The notes beneath the pieces are model-generated. The model was not told the DNA's origin. It saw only the letters and a program-made list of their open reading frames with translations, and ran no database searches. The position numbers and the translations under genes are program-made. A stretch of 64,000 bases of DNA from G965230065 sp965230065 (GTDB taxonomy: Bacteria > Bacteroidota > Bacteroidia > Cytophagales > Cyclobacteriaceae), in assembly GCA_965230065.1 (NCBI GenBank), contig OZ245942.1, positions 3,534,001-3,598,000 of the forward strand, written 5' to 3'. Positions 7,852 through 16,498 of this stretch are shown here, in pieces (within the stretch, counting starts at the first letter, position 1; each line of letters starts with the position of its first letter).

Positions 7852-9132
7852 ATGCTCAACAGAATTACCCCTCCATCATATCAGACCATTCAGGAAGTAG
7901 CATACATCAAAGCCAATACAGAATATCTTTCTAACGGAATACCTGTCCATGTGATCAATGCAGGCAAACAGCCGGTGTTGGGCATAGAGTTTATTTTTAA
8001 GTCGGGTACTAAATATGAACCTGAAAATGGGGTGGCTTTTTTTACAACCAAAATGCTGTCTGAAGGAACGAAAACCCGGAATGCCGCCCAAATATCCAGT
8101 TATATTGATCAGTTTGGTGCATATTTGCAATTAAATGCTGCCCCGGATTTTTCTACATTGGAGGTGTACACAATGGCAAAGCATGCTGCCCCTATCATTA
8201 AACTGGCAAGCGAACTTATCACAACTTCTGTTTTTCCTGAGACAGAACTCAACAGCTTCAAAAACATACAGCAACAACAGCTTCGGGTCAATAATGAAAA
8301 GTCTAATGTATTGGCTTCAAAAAAACTAAAAGCTGCCTTGTTTGGTACAAACCATCCTTATGGAAAATCGCTTACAGAGGAAGCCATTGTCAAGATAGAC
8401 AGGGGGATGTTGCACCATTACTTTACACAGCACTATCAGTATGACTTTGAGATAATTCTTTCCGGGCAGGTGGCACCTCAAACTGTCAGTTTACTGGAAA
8501 AATATTTTGGAAATATTGAACAGCCTGCTGATGGACAAGATACCAAACTTGCAGGGGAAACCACTCCTGACCAACGGCATAGAATTGTGATAGATAAGCC
8601 CCAAAACCTTCAGTCTTCTATTCGGGTAGGAAAGGCTCTTATTCTCAAAAAACATCCTGATTTTGCCAAAATGAAGGTGGTTAATACCCTGCTGGGTGGT
8701 TATTTTGGTTCCCGTCTAATGCGAAATATCAGGGAAGACAAGGGATTTACTTATGGTATCAGCTCGGGCATTGCAACCTTGCAGGAAACGGGGTATCTTG
8801 TCATTGGAACTGATGTGAAAAAAGAATTTACATTGCAAACACTGGAAGAAATTTATAAAGAAATTGACAAACTCCAGCGTGAGCCGGTAGGAAAAGAAGA
8901 ATTACATACACTGAAAAATTATATGGCCGGGCGCTTGCTCTCTTCAGTAGATACACCTTTTGCTTTGGCCGACAAATTTAAAAACGTTTATCTCTACGGG
9001 TTAGACTACGAATATTATACCCGCTATCTGCAAACCATCAATCAGATAGATGCGGACACCATACAAGATATTGCCAAAAAGTACCTGCAAACGGATACGA
9101 TGAAAGAAGTAATCGTAGGCGGGCTGAATTAG
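7852..9132 (+). CDS. M16-family peptidase homologue without the zinc motif
   Basis: 426 residues with the two-domain M16B layout. In active members the first domain carries HxxEH; here the aligned segment reads GVAFFTTKML, so both His and the Glu are replaced (F, T, K). The second domain keeps NIREDKGFTYGI, the Arg/Tyr segment used for substrate binding. This combination is typical of the non-catalytic partner of heterodimeric M16 proteases, whose active subunit is normally encoded next door. No active M16 gene is adjacent here. No signal peptide is visible, suggesting a cytoplasmic protein. Terminated by a hairpin at 9160-9182. Confidence 0.85.
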   Translation: MLNRITPPSYQTIQEVAYIKANTEYLSNGIPVHVINAGKQPVLGIEFIFKSGTKYEPENGVAFFTTKMLSEGTKTRNAAQISSYIDQFGAYLQLNAAPDFSTLEVYTMAKHAAPIIKLASELITTSVFPETELNSFKNIQQQQLRVNNEKSNVLASKKLKAALFGTNHPYGKSLTEEAIVKIDRGMLHHYFTQHYQYDFEIILSGQVAPQTVSLLEKYFGNIEQPADGQDTKLAGETTPDQRHRIVIDKPQNLQSSIRVGKALILKKHPDFAKMKVVNTLLGGYFGSRLMRNIREDKGFTYGISSGIATLQETGYLVIGTDVKKEFTLQTLEEIYKEIDKLQREPVGKEELHTLKNYMAGRLLSSVDTPFALADKFKNVYLYGLDYEYYTRYLQTINQIDADTIQDIAKKYLQTDTMKEVIVGGLN

Positions 9133-9159
9133 GGTATACTTCCCATATTTGCTAATATT

Positions 9160-9182
9160 CAGGGATATTGCCCTGTTTTTTT
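9160..9182 (+). terminator. Rho-independent terminator after the M16 gene
   Basis: CAGGG (9160-9164) pairs with CCCTG (9171-9175) across a six-base loop, followed by seven T. The remainder of the 317-bp gap 9133-9449 shows no gene or clear promoter. Confidence 0.65.
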
Positions 9183-9449
9183 ATGGTAGAAAAAGCAAAA
9201 GATTGACTGCCGGGGGCAGCTTTTGTGAACTTTTGAAATTTTATATTACATACCCAACCGGGTGCTGCACAACCTGTTATAGCTTCACATTCAAAATTTT
9301 ACTTTATTTTGTAATTATTCTGCTCTGATTTGATAGCCAATATCGCTTCTGACAGCGCCCAGTTTGAGCACTTTTTTTACGATATTATTTTTCTGGCTAT
9401 CCAAATGTAGCAATATAGAAGTTTTCAATTAATCATTAAGAATAGGATT

Positions 9450-10358
9450 GTGACAGGCACAGCTTTTCAAATACCCGACGGTTCGCCGCGCGACGGTTCG
9501 CCGCGCGATGGAAATAATCTGACGCCCCAGGCCAAGCAAGACATAGAAATTGCTGACATTCGGCGGCTTGCAGAGGTGGTTAAAGCCAAGTATGACTACG
9601 ACTTTACAAATTACGCTATTTCTTCGTTTAAGCGAAGGATTCAACGGATTTTGGAAATGTATAAATTTTCCTCGGTTACAGATTTAATCAAACGTGTTGA
9701 ATCTGATGCCCAATTTTTTGAGGAGTTTATTGCCGAAATCACGGTGAATGTAACAGAAATGTTTCGCGACCCTTCTTTCTGGCGTGTTGTACGAGATCAT
9801 ATTATTCCGAATGTATTCCTGAACCATGATAAAATCAATATTTGGCATGCAGGGTGCTCATCGGGAGAAGAAGTGCTTTCTATGGCCATTGTGTTGAAAG
9901 AAATGGAACTCTTAGACAAAGCCAATATCATTGCTACTGATATCGATAAGCCTATTTTGGAAAGGGCACAAAAGCCCCTCTTTCCCATAAAAAACATGGA
10001 GCTTAATGAAAAAAACTATATCCGTTATCAGGGCATAGGATCGCTGAAAGATTATTATGAAGAAAAGAATGGAAAGGCAGTCATAGATCCGGCCTTATTA
10101 GAAAAAGTATCCTTTCGGAAGCACGATCTGGTGCAAGGGGTAGTTTTCAATAAGTTTGACTTGGTATTGTGCAGGAATGTAATGATTTATTTTAACCAAA
10201 GCCTGCAAAATGCTGTGTTAAAAAAGCTACATGAAAGCCTGTTCAAATATGGCTATTTGGCAGTAGGCTCCAAGGAATCACTGATTTGGTGCGAAATTGC
10301 TAATAAATTCATCGTGGTAAACAACGAAGAAAAAATATACAAAAAGATTAAAGACTAA
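9450..10358 (+). CDS. CheR-type protein-glutamate O-methyltransferase
   Basis: 302 residues, GTG start. The N-terminal helical CheR domain (about 30-90: FTNYAISSFKRRIQRIL) is followed by the SAM-dependent methyltransferase domain. Motif I is HAGCSSGEEVLSMAI and the C-terminal motif is DLVLCRNVMIYF. CheR methylates glutamates on chemoreceptor signalling domains using S-adenosylmethionine. The neighbour is a CheB esterase, but there is no receptor, CheA or CheW in the window. Instead the genes lead into a PP2C/SiaBC module. Odd feature: residues 10-21 (DGSPRDGSPRDG) come from a GC-rich 15-bp tandem duplication at 9477-9506, unlike the rest of the gene, so the true start could lie downstream of it. 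Confidence 0.9.
   Translation: MTGTAFQIPDGSPRDGSPRDGNNLTPQAKQDIEIADIRRLAEVVKAKYDYDFTNYAISSFKRRIQRILEMYKFSSVTDLIKRVESDAQFFEEFIAEITVNVTEMFRDPSFWRVVRDHIIPNVFLNHDKINIWHAGCSSGEEVLSMAIVLKEMELLDKANIIATDIDKPILERAQKPLFPIKNMELNEKNYIRYQGIGSLKDYYEEKNGKAVIDPALLEKVSFRKHDLVQGVVFNKFDLVLCRNVMIYFNQSLQNAVLKKLHESLFKYGYLAVGSKESLIWCEIANKFIVVNNEEKIYKKIKD
9477..9506. repeat. GC-rich 15-bp tandem duplication at the cheR 5' end
   Basis: GACGGTTCGCCGCGC occurs twice in a row (9477-9491, 9492-9506) and is followed by a partial third copy (GATGG). It is translated as SPRDG repeats. Its base composition is far from that of the flanking AT-rich DNA. Confidence 0.85.
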
Positions 10359-10371
10359 GCAGTTAAGTCAC

Positions 10372-10403
10372 CGCATCGGCGGTCCGACGCATCGGCGGTC
10401 CGA
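10372..10403. repeat. GC-rich 16-bp tandem duplication between cheR and cheB
   Basis: CGCATCGGCGGTCCGA occurs twice in a row (10372-10387, 10388-10403) in the 63-bp gap between the cheR stop and the cheB start. It is a different unit from the one at 9477 but similar in length, GC content and doubling. Confidence 0.85.
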
Positions 10404-10421
10404 TACCTTCTACATTGAATA

Positions 10422-11015
10422 ATGAGCCGTTTTAACTTGCATAACAGATACAAAGCTGTAGTGATTGGAGGGTCAGCTGGTAGTTTCCAGGGTATTGTAA
10501 AAATACTGTCAAACTTGCCTGATAATTTTGATCTACCCATCATTTTATGCTTGCACAGGCTGAAACACGTCCGTAACGGGTTTGTAGAGGCGCTTTCCAT
10601 CAAAAGTATAAAACCAGTGGAAGAACCTTTTGATAAAGAAAATATCAGAAAAGGCAAAGTATACCTGGCACCATCCAACTATCATATGTCGGTAGAGCTG
10701 GGCAATACATTTTCTCTTTCAACAGAAGGGATGGTTAACAACTCCCGCCCTGCTATTGACATTACCCTGGAAACTTCGGCTTATGTATACAGGGATAAAC
10801 TCATTGGCATATTGCTTTCAGGGGCCAATAAAGACGGGGCATTGGGCATGAAAAGAATTAAAGACAAAGGAGGGTTGACCATAGTACAAGAACCGCAAGA
10901 ATGCATGATAGATACCATGCCCACAGCCGCCTTAAAACTAACGACTATTGATCACATTTTGAAAATAGATGAGATAATAGAATTTTTTCAGGAACTTCAT
11001 AAACAGTACAAATAA
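10422..11015 (+). CDS. CheB-type methylesterase, catalytic domain only
   Basis: 197 residues corresponding to the CheB C-terminal domain without a receiver domain. The catalytic triad is visible: Ser in VVIGGSAGSFQGI, His in LCLHRLKH, and Asp in LLSGANKDGALGMK. CheB removes methyl groups from receptor glutamates; without a receiver its activity would not be set by CheA phosphorylation. It lies 63 bp after cheR and 1 bp before the GAF gene, so the three are likely co-transcribed. With no chemoreceptor nearby, the target is unknown; a partner within this operon is an inference. Confidence 0.9.
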   Translation: MSRFNLHNRYKAVVIGGSAGSFQGIVKILSNLPDNFDLPIILCLHRLKHVRNGFVEALSIKSIKPVEEPFDKENIRKGKVYLAPSNYHMSVELGNTFSLSTEGMVNNSRPAIDITLETSAYVYRDKLIGILLSGANKDGALGMKRIKDKGGLTIVQEPQECMIDTMPTAALKLTTIDHILKIDEIIEFFQELHKQYK

Positions 11016-11016
11016 T

Positions 11017-11844
11017 ATGCAGTGGAATTATAAAAAGCTCAGTACCATTTTTACCTTGGTGTTCATCGGTGGAATTATGCTAACCGCCTATTGGCTTTAC
11101 CAACTTCCGGATGCACTCTTGCATCGAACCCAGGTGATTGACATGATAAAGCTGGTAAAAGTAAAGCCTGTTCTTTTAGAACTCAACTTAGTAACCGGAA
11201 CCGTGCTTGCCTGCGGGCTATTGGCCATCGTTTTTCATATCCTGAATAACCGCAATGGCAGCGGCTCTAACCTTGTGTATGTGGAGTCTTTTCACAAAAA
11301 CAGAGAAAAGAAGGAAGAACAGCAGGAAGGTGAAGAAAGCCAGCAGGAAGAAGCCAGCCTGGTAGGCATAGAAGAATTAATTGCTTCAAAGAAAAAGGTA
11401 GATAAAATATATGAAGAAGCTCTTTCACTCATATGTAAGGAATTAGAGGCCAGCCAGGCAGCAGCTTATTTGGTAAAGAAAAAAGGCAATGGCCGTTACA
11501 TTGAGCTATTTGCATCTTTTGCCTATCATGTGCCCGAGGGTGAAACGGTAACTTTCAAATTTGGAGAAGGATTGGCCGGACAGGTAGCCAAAGAAGGTAA
11601 ACTGGTAAACTTGCAATCTGTTCCCGAAGGGTACATCCAAATCCTGTCCGGATTGGGGAATTCAAGTCCTACCAATTTGATTATCATTCCTGTACGTTCT
11701 GAAAACCAGGTAAAAGGTGTGGTAGAAATAGCTTCTTTTAAAGAGTTTACCAAAAAACACGAAGTGTTATTGCAGGCTACTTTCGACAAATTAGCGCTAA
11801 AACTGGCAAATAATGACAATGTAAGTTTAAAGACGGCTAAGTAA
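11017..11844 (+). CDS. Membrane-anchored GAF-domain protein
   Basis: 275 residues. Two hydrophobic segments (about 11-31 and 54-75) are followed by a Glu/Gln-rich linker (about 90-112) and a C-terminal GAF domain (about 128-262) containing FKFGEGLAGQVAKEGK and LIIIPVRSENQVKGVVEIAS. There is no kinase, cyclase or phosphatase domain. It probably senses a small ligand and passes the signal to a partner. Its GAF resembles the one in the next gene, down to the pattern 'FGEGL.GQ.A......L....P..Y..I.SGL', which suggests duplication or heteromeric pairing. It starts 1 bp after the cheB stop, so translation is coupled. Confidence 0.78.
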   Translation: MQWNYKKLSTIFTLVFIGGIMLTAYWLYQLPDALLHRTQVIDMIKLVKVKPVLLELNLVTGTVLACGLLAIVFHILNNRNGSGSNLVYVESFHKNREKKEEQQEGEESQQEEASLVGIEELIASKKKVDKIYEEALSLICKELEASQAAAYLVKKKGNGRYIELFASFAYHVPEGETVTFKFGEGLAGQVAKEGKLVNLQSVPEGYIQILSGLGNSSPTNLIIIPVRSENQVKGVVEIASFKEFTKKHEVLLQATFDKLALKLANNDNVSLKTAK

Positions 11845-11939
11845 TGGATAAAAATAATTTATCCTGCATTTTGCAGCATCAATATTTTTTAACAGTGTCG
11901 TGTAGATTGATATGCCCCTAATATCGCATTTTTCTAAGA

Positions 11940-14900
11940 ATGAAATTTTTTGAAATGTTTAAGAAATTAAGTATCGGCAGCAAAATAACTTCTCTAGTAC
12001 TTACCGTGGTTTTTATCACAGTAATTGCTATCAGCTTTACGGCATATACCCTTGTAAAGAATTCTATTGAGGATAAGTACCTTGATAACCTCAATGCCAT
12101 TACCCAACTGAAAAGTAATGAAGTCACTACATATTTTGAGGAAAAACAGGAAAATGTAGCACTGGCCAGGGAGATGTTATTTTCAGATGAAGACCTTTTG
12201 GAACTTGCCGCTCAGGAGTGGGAGGAGATAAGTGAAATAACCATGCTGCTTGACGAAAAATTGAGTGGAAAAGCCGGCAATTATATCCAGCAAGATGTTT
12301 TCAAAAGTATTACCATTATTACTACTGCCGGAGAGGTATTATATACGGCCGGAAGTAATCAGCAGGCCGGAAGCTCGTTTGTTAGTCCTGATAAAAATAT
12401 TTTGAGTAAAGCCGGCGAAGGTATTTCTTTGAGCGACTTATACCAAATTAATGACGAAGACCGAATAGCCATTGGTATGCCCCTGAGCGAAGATGTTGCA
12501 AATGCGGGCATAATAATTACTGAAGTAGATCTCATGCCTGTATATACCCTGATTCAGGATACGACCGGCCTGGGGGAAACTGGCGAAACTTTATTGGCAA
12601 AGCAGCATAACGACCGGGTTGCTTTCCTGAATAATCTCCGGCATACCGATTTTAAAAAGAGCCTGGTAATGGGTGACTCTACAGGCGGGCCGGCGCAGGA
12701 AGCTGTTCAGGGAATTGCAGGGGCTTATATCAGCACCGATTACCGGGGAGAAGAAGTTTTGGCCGTATGGGACCACATTCCTATGGTAAACTGGGGTATT
12801 ATTTCCAAAATAGATACAAAGGAAGTATTTCAGGAAGGTAGAGGCTTGATGATAAGATTCCTGATTGCAGGAGGCGTTATTGTTATGCTTTCATTGATGA
12901 TTAGCATTATCTTTTCCAGGTTTTTGGCCGAACCGCTGGCAGCCCTCAAGTATACCCTTGAGCTTTTACAGCAGGGAATTTTACCCTCCAGGGTTGAGAA
13001 GTTCAGCAATGATGAAATTGGGCAGATGGCTGAAACCACCGACCAACTGGTGCAATCGCTTAAAAAGACCGCACAGTTTGCCCATGATATTGGGGAAGGT
13101 GATTTTACTACTGACTTTCAGCCCTCAAGTAAAGATGATGCCCTGGGAAATGCCCTTGTAAATATGAGAAAAAGTATACAAGAGGCTGAAAAACGTGATA
13201 ACGAACGCAACTGGATTGTAACCGGTGTCGCTGAAATTGGCGCAATCCTTAGGGAGCACGATAAACTACAAGAACTGGGAGACGCTGTATCCGCTTACGT
13301 TACTAACAAAATCAACGCAGTGCAGGGCGCTTTCTATGTAGTAAACGATGACGATAAAGACAATACGTTCATCGAGATGGTGTCCAGCTATGCTTACAAT
13401 AAGAAGAAGCATTTACAGGCAGAGTTTAAGTTTGCCGAAGGCCTGGTGGGCCAATCGGCCATAGAACAAGATACGCTCCTGCGTACAGAAGTTCCTTACG
13501 ATTATGTAACCATTACTTCGGGCTTGTTGGGCGACCGCCGTCCCGAATGCCTGCTGGTGGTTCCGTTAATTACCGATGAAAAAGTATATGGTGTTTTAGA
13601 GTTTGCAGGTTTTGAAAAGTTCAGTTCCAGGGAAGTAAAGTTTGTAGAAGAAATCAGTGTAATTACTGCCCGTACTGTTTTTAATATTAAAGTAAACGAG
13701 CGTACACGCCGCCTTTTAGAAGAATCTCAGCAGATGAGTAATGAGTTGCAGGAACAACAGGAAGTTTTGCGACAAAACGCCGAGGAGATGCAGGCCACGC
13801 AGGAAGAACTGAAACGGACCAATTACCAGTTAGAGGACCAGGTAGCAGAGGTGGAACGGACGCAAAACCGTATGGCTTCGTTATTGGAAAATGCTTCTGA
13901 GGTAATCACAATTTATGAACAAGACGGACAAATCCGATACATCAGTCCTTCTGTAGAGCGGATTCTGGGCTATTCTCAGGATGAAATGATAGGACAGAAT
14001 GACTTGCAGCATATCCCGGGCGAAGGGGCAGAGGTTTTTGAAAATATGTTCAAAACCCTGCTGGAAAAGCCTGATGAGTCTGTAACGGTGCAGTACGTGT
14101 ATCAAATCAAAAATGGGGGTGAAATCTGGATAGAAGCCACCGGAACTAACTTATTGGAAGATCCGGCGGTGCAGGGTATTATTCTCAATTCAAGGGATAT
14201 TACCGAAAGGAGAAGGGCCGAACAGGAAGAGCGGATGCGTAGTAAAATGCAGGCACTTTCTGAAAACTCCCCTGACCTCATCACTCGTTTAGACCAGGAA
14301 GGTACTACTTTCTATATCAACCCGGTTATTGAATCCTACACTGGGTTTAAACCCGAGCATTTCCTGATGAAAGACATCAAGGAATCGGGCGTGGAACCAG
14401 GCATTGTTGAGGAATGGATGGGTATTTTAGGTGAAGTAAAAGAAAAGAATGATAAGGTAGACCGTGAAATTGACTTCCCTTCTGTAATGGGCGACCGGGT
14501 GATGCAGGTAAATGCCATTCCTGAATTTGATGAAGAAGAAAAACTGGAGTCAGTGCTTGTAGTTTCGCACGATATTACCGACCGGAAACTGATAGAACTG
14601 GAAATCCAGACCAAGAATAAAAAGATTACAGAGAGTATCAATTATGCCCAGCGTATTCAGGGTGCAATTTTGCCTAATACCAAGATTGTCAATAAAGTAT
14701 TCCCCGAATCGTTTATTTTCTATAAGGCAAAAGATGTTGTAAGTGGTGACTTCCCCTGGTTTTTGCAAAGAGGCGAAGATATCTACATAGCGGCTGTTGA
14801 CTGTACCGGACATGGTGTGCCGGGGGCATTAATTTCACTGATCGGTTACTTCCTGCTGAATGATATTGTACGGAGTAGAAAAATTACCGAACCCGGAGAA

Positions 14901-15377
14901 ATTCTCGATTTACTGGACGAGGGCGTAACCCAAACCTTACGGCAAGATTCAGACGACTCCAAAACCAAAGACGGCATGGACATAGCCCTTTGTCGTGTAA
15001 ACCTGAAAGATAACCAGTTACAATATGCAGGGGCGCACCGTCCGTTGTATCACATGGACAAAGGGGAGATGAATGAGGTAAAAGGAGATAAATGGCCGAT
15101 TGGCGGAGGTATTTATAAGAATCAGACTAACTTCACTACCACTACCATTCAGTTACGAAAAGGGGATTCAGTATTCTTCTGCTCTGATGGCTTCCCCGAT
15201 CAGTTCGGAGGGCCAGATAACAGGAAGTTCGGACCTAAACGTACACGTGAAATAATTGCTGAAAACCATAAGAAGCCTATGGCAGATATTGGTAAAGTAA
15301 TTGAAGATGCATGGGAGGCCTGGAAAGGAGAGGAGAAGCAAACGGATGATGTATTGATGATTGGCATAAAATTTTAA
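11940..15377 (+). CDS. dCache-HAMP-GAF-PAS-PAS sensor with C-terminal PP2C (SpoIIE/RsbU) phosphatase, SiaA-like
   Basis: 1145 residues. Order: membrane helix about 15-39; extracytoplasmic Cache-like region about 40-300; second helix about 302-326; HAMP about 327-415; GAF about 424-585; coiled coil about 585-642; PAS about 645-765; PAS about 770-890; PP2C phosphatase about 910-1145. The phosphatase has its acidic metal-binding motifs: VSGDFPWF, AVDCTGHGVPGA, GMDIALC, FFCSDGFPDQ and TDDVLMIGI. Such phosphatases dephosphorylate a Ser/Thr of a partner-switch protein. The next two genes encode a SiaB-like kinase and a SiaC-like phosphoprotein, so this is very likely the SiaA counterpart, here with far more sensory domains than the HAMP-PP2C SiaA of Pseudomonas. 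Confidence 0.9.
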   Translation: MKFFEMFKKLSIGSKITSLVLTVVFITVIAISFTAYTLVKNSIEDKYLDNLNAITQLKSNEVTTYFEEKQENVALAREMLFSDEDLLELAAQEWEEISEITMLLDEKLSGKAGNYIQQDVFKSITIITTAGEVLYTAGSNQQAGSSFVSPDKNILSKAGEGISLSDLYQINDEDRIAIGMPLSEDVANAGIIITEVDLMPVYTLIQDTTGLGETGETLLAKQHNDRVAFLNNLRHTDFKKSLVMGDSTGGPAQEAVQGIAGAYISTDYRGEEVLAVWDHIPMVNWGIISKIDTKEVFQEGRGLMIRFLIAGGVIVMLSLMISIIFSRFLAEPLAALKYTLELLQQGILPSRVEKFSNDEIGQMAETTDQLVQSLKKTAQFAHDIGEGDFTTDFQPSSKDDALGNALVNMRKSIQEAEKRDNERNWIVTGVAEIGAILREHDKLQELGDAVSAYVTNKINAVQGAFYVVNDDDKDNTFIEMVSSYAYNKKKHLQAEFKFAEGLVGQSAIEQDTLLRTEVPYDYVTITSGLLGDRRPECLLVVPLITDEKVYGVLEFAGFEKFSSREVKFVEEISVITARTVFNIKVNERTRRLLEESQQMSNELQEQQEVLRQNAEEMQATQEELKRTNYQLEDQVAEVERTQNRMASLLENASEVITIYEQDGQIRYISPSVERILGYSQDEMIGQNDLQHIPGEGAEVFENMFKTLLEKPDESVTVQYVYQIKNGGEIWIEATGTNLLEDPAVQGIILNSRDITERRRAEQEERMRSKMQALSENSPDLITRLDQEGTTFYINPVIESYTGFKPEHFLMKDIKESGVEPGIVEEWMGILGEVKEKNDKVDREIDFPSVMGDRVMQVNAIPEFDEEEKLESVLVVSHDITDRKLIELEIQTKNKKITESINYAQRIQGAILPNTKIVNKVFPESFIFYKAKDVVSGDFPWFLQRGEDIYIAAVDCTGHGVPGALISLIGYFLLNDIVRSRKITEPGEILDLLDEGVTQTLRQDSDDSKTKDGMDIALCRVNLKDNQLQYAGAHRPLYHMDKGEMNEVKGDKWPIGGGIYKNQTNFTTTTIQLRKGDSVFFCSDGFPDQFGGPDNRKFGPKRTREIIAENHKKPMADIGKVIEDAWEAWKGEEKQTDDVLMIGIKF

Positions 15378-15415
15378 AGTAATATTTTTTTTAACATAGT
15401 TTTAACCTTAATGCA

Positions 15416-15970
15416 ATGAGCTCGATGAAGTATGTGTATGACTTACATAAGACGATGCTTGAACAAAACCTGATCTTGGTGTATGAGGGGGAGTTCACCC
15501 AGGAAATCACCAAATCAGTATTGGCTATGGCCGAGCGCAATATGGACTCAATGGGTGAAGAGTCTAATATTAAGCGCAAAGTGTTCAATGTCATGGTTGA
15601 GTGTCTACAAAATGTTGTAAAACATGGTGAAAGCCAGGAAGCAACTCCTATTGAAGGTAAATATAATGCTATCTTCATGATTGGAAAAAGAGGCAATGAT
15701 TATATCATTACTTCTGGTAATCCGCTGCTAAACAGTGACATAGATAAACTGAAAGGCAGGCTGGATGAAATCAATAGCCTTGATAAAGATGGCTTGAAGG
15801 CACTTTATAAAGACATTATCAAAACCACCAGCATTTCTGAAAAAGGAGGCGCTGGGCTGGGTTTTGTAGACATGGCCAGAAAATCAGGTAAAAAGCTGGA
15901 ATATGGTTTTGAACCTATGGGTGGAGAATATTCTTTTTTCTCTTTAAGAACAACAGTTGCAGGAAATTAA
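15416..15970 (+). CDS. SiaB-family protein kinase (GHKL fold)
   Basis: 184 residues. It shows a GHKL ATPase fold: an N-box (FNVMVECLQNVVKHG) and a glycine-rich box (EKGGAGLGFVDMARKSG). There is no dimerisation/phospho-acceptor His domain. In the SiaABC system SiaB phosphorylates a threonine of SiaC, and the PP2C phosphatase SiaA reverses this. Gene order phosphatase-kinase-substrate is the same here (gaps of 38 and 27 bp), which supports the assignment. An alternative start is ATG 15425. Confidence 0.85.
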   Translation: MSSMKYVYDLHKTMLEQNLILVYEGEFTQEITKSVLAMAERNMDSMGEESNIKRKVFNVMVECLQNVVKHGESQEATPIEGKYNAIFMIGKRGNDYIITSGNPLLNSDIDKLKGRLDEINSLDKDGLKALYKDIIKTTSISEKGGAGLGFVDMARKSGKKLEYGFEPMGGEYSFFSLRTTVAGN

Positions 15971-15997
15971 TAATAACTCAGAAGAACACACTCAGTC

Positions 15998-16360
15998 ATG
16001 GAAATATTAAATTTAGAAGGAACAGAAGATACTCCAAAAATTATACTGGACAAAAACAACGGTATTTACGAGATTTCAGGGCGATCGCTCCCCGAGGATT
16101 CAGCAGAGTTTTACCAGCCTGTTTTAGATTGGCTGGATGAGTATGCGGGTAGCCCTAATGATAGCTCTACTTTTGTATTCAAACTGGAATATTTTAATAC
16201 AGCCTCTTCCAAGCTTATTTTGGACGTACTTTCCAAATTGGAAGATATAGAGGGAGCTACAGTAGACTGGTACTTTCACGAAGACGATGAAGACATGCAG
16301 GAAGCAGGCGAAGAGTTCTCAGAGCTTGTTGAGATACCATTTGAGTTTAAAACTTATTAA
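15998..16360 (+). CDS. SiaC-family regulatory phosphoprotein (DUF1987)
   Basis: 120 residues, acidic, with no signal or membrane segment. The central segment FKLEYFNTASSKLILDVL carries the conserved threonine at residue 68, the same number as the phosphorylated Thr68 of Pseudomonas SiaC. The unphosphorylated protein activates a diguanylate cyclase (SiaD) in Pseudomonas. No GGDEF protein is encoded nearby, so the effector here must be something else, possibly the adjacent ABC transporter; that is inference. Followed by a short GTTTTCC/GGAAAAC hairpin (16371-16388) without a T run, which may slow rather than end transcription. Confidence 0.88.
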   Translation: MEILNLEGTEDTPKIILDKNNGIYEISGRSLPEDSAEFYQPVLDWLDEYAGSPNDSSTFVFKLEYFNTASSKLILDVLSKLEDIEGATVDWYFHEDDEDMQEAGEEFSELVEIPFEFKTY

Positions 16361-16498
16361 TCCATTGTAGGTTTTCCCCGAAGGAAAACGGTCTTTTACT
16401 TTAACCTATTCCTGATTATTTCAAAGCATGCTTTGTGCCTCTTTTCAAAATATGACAAAGAGGTAGACGGGAAAGCTATGCTATAAACCAACAATCAG

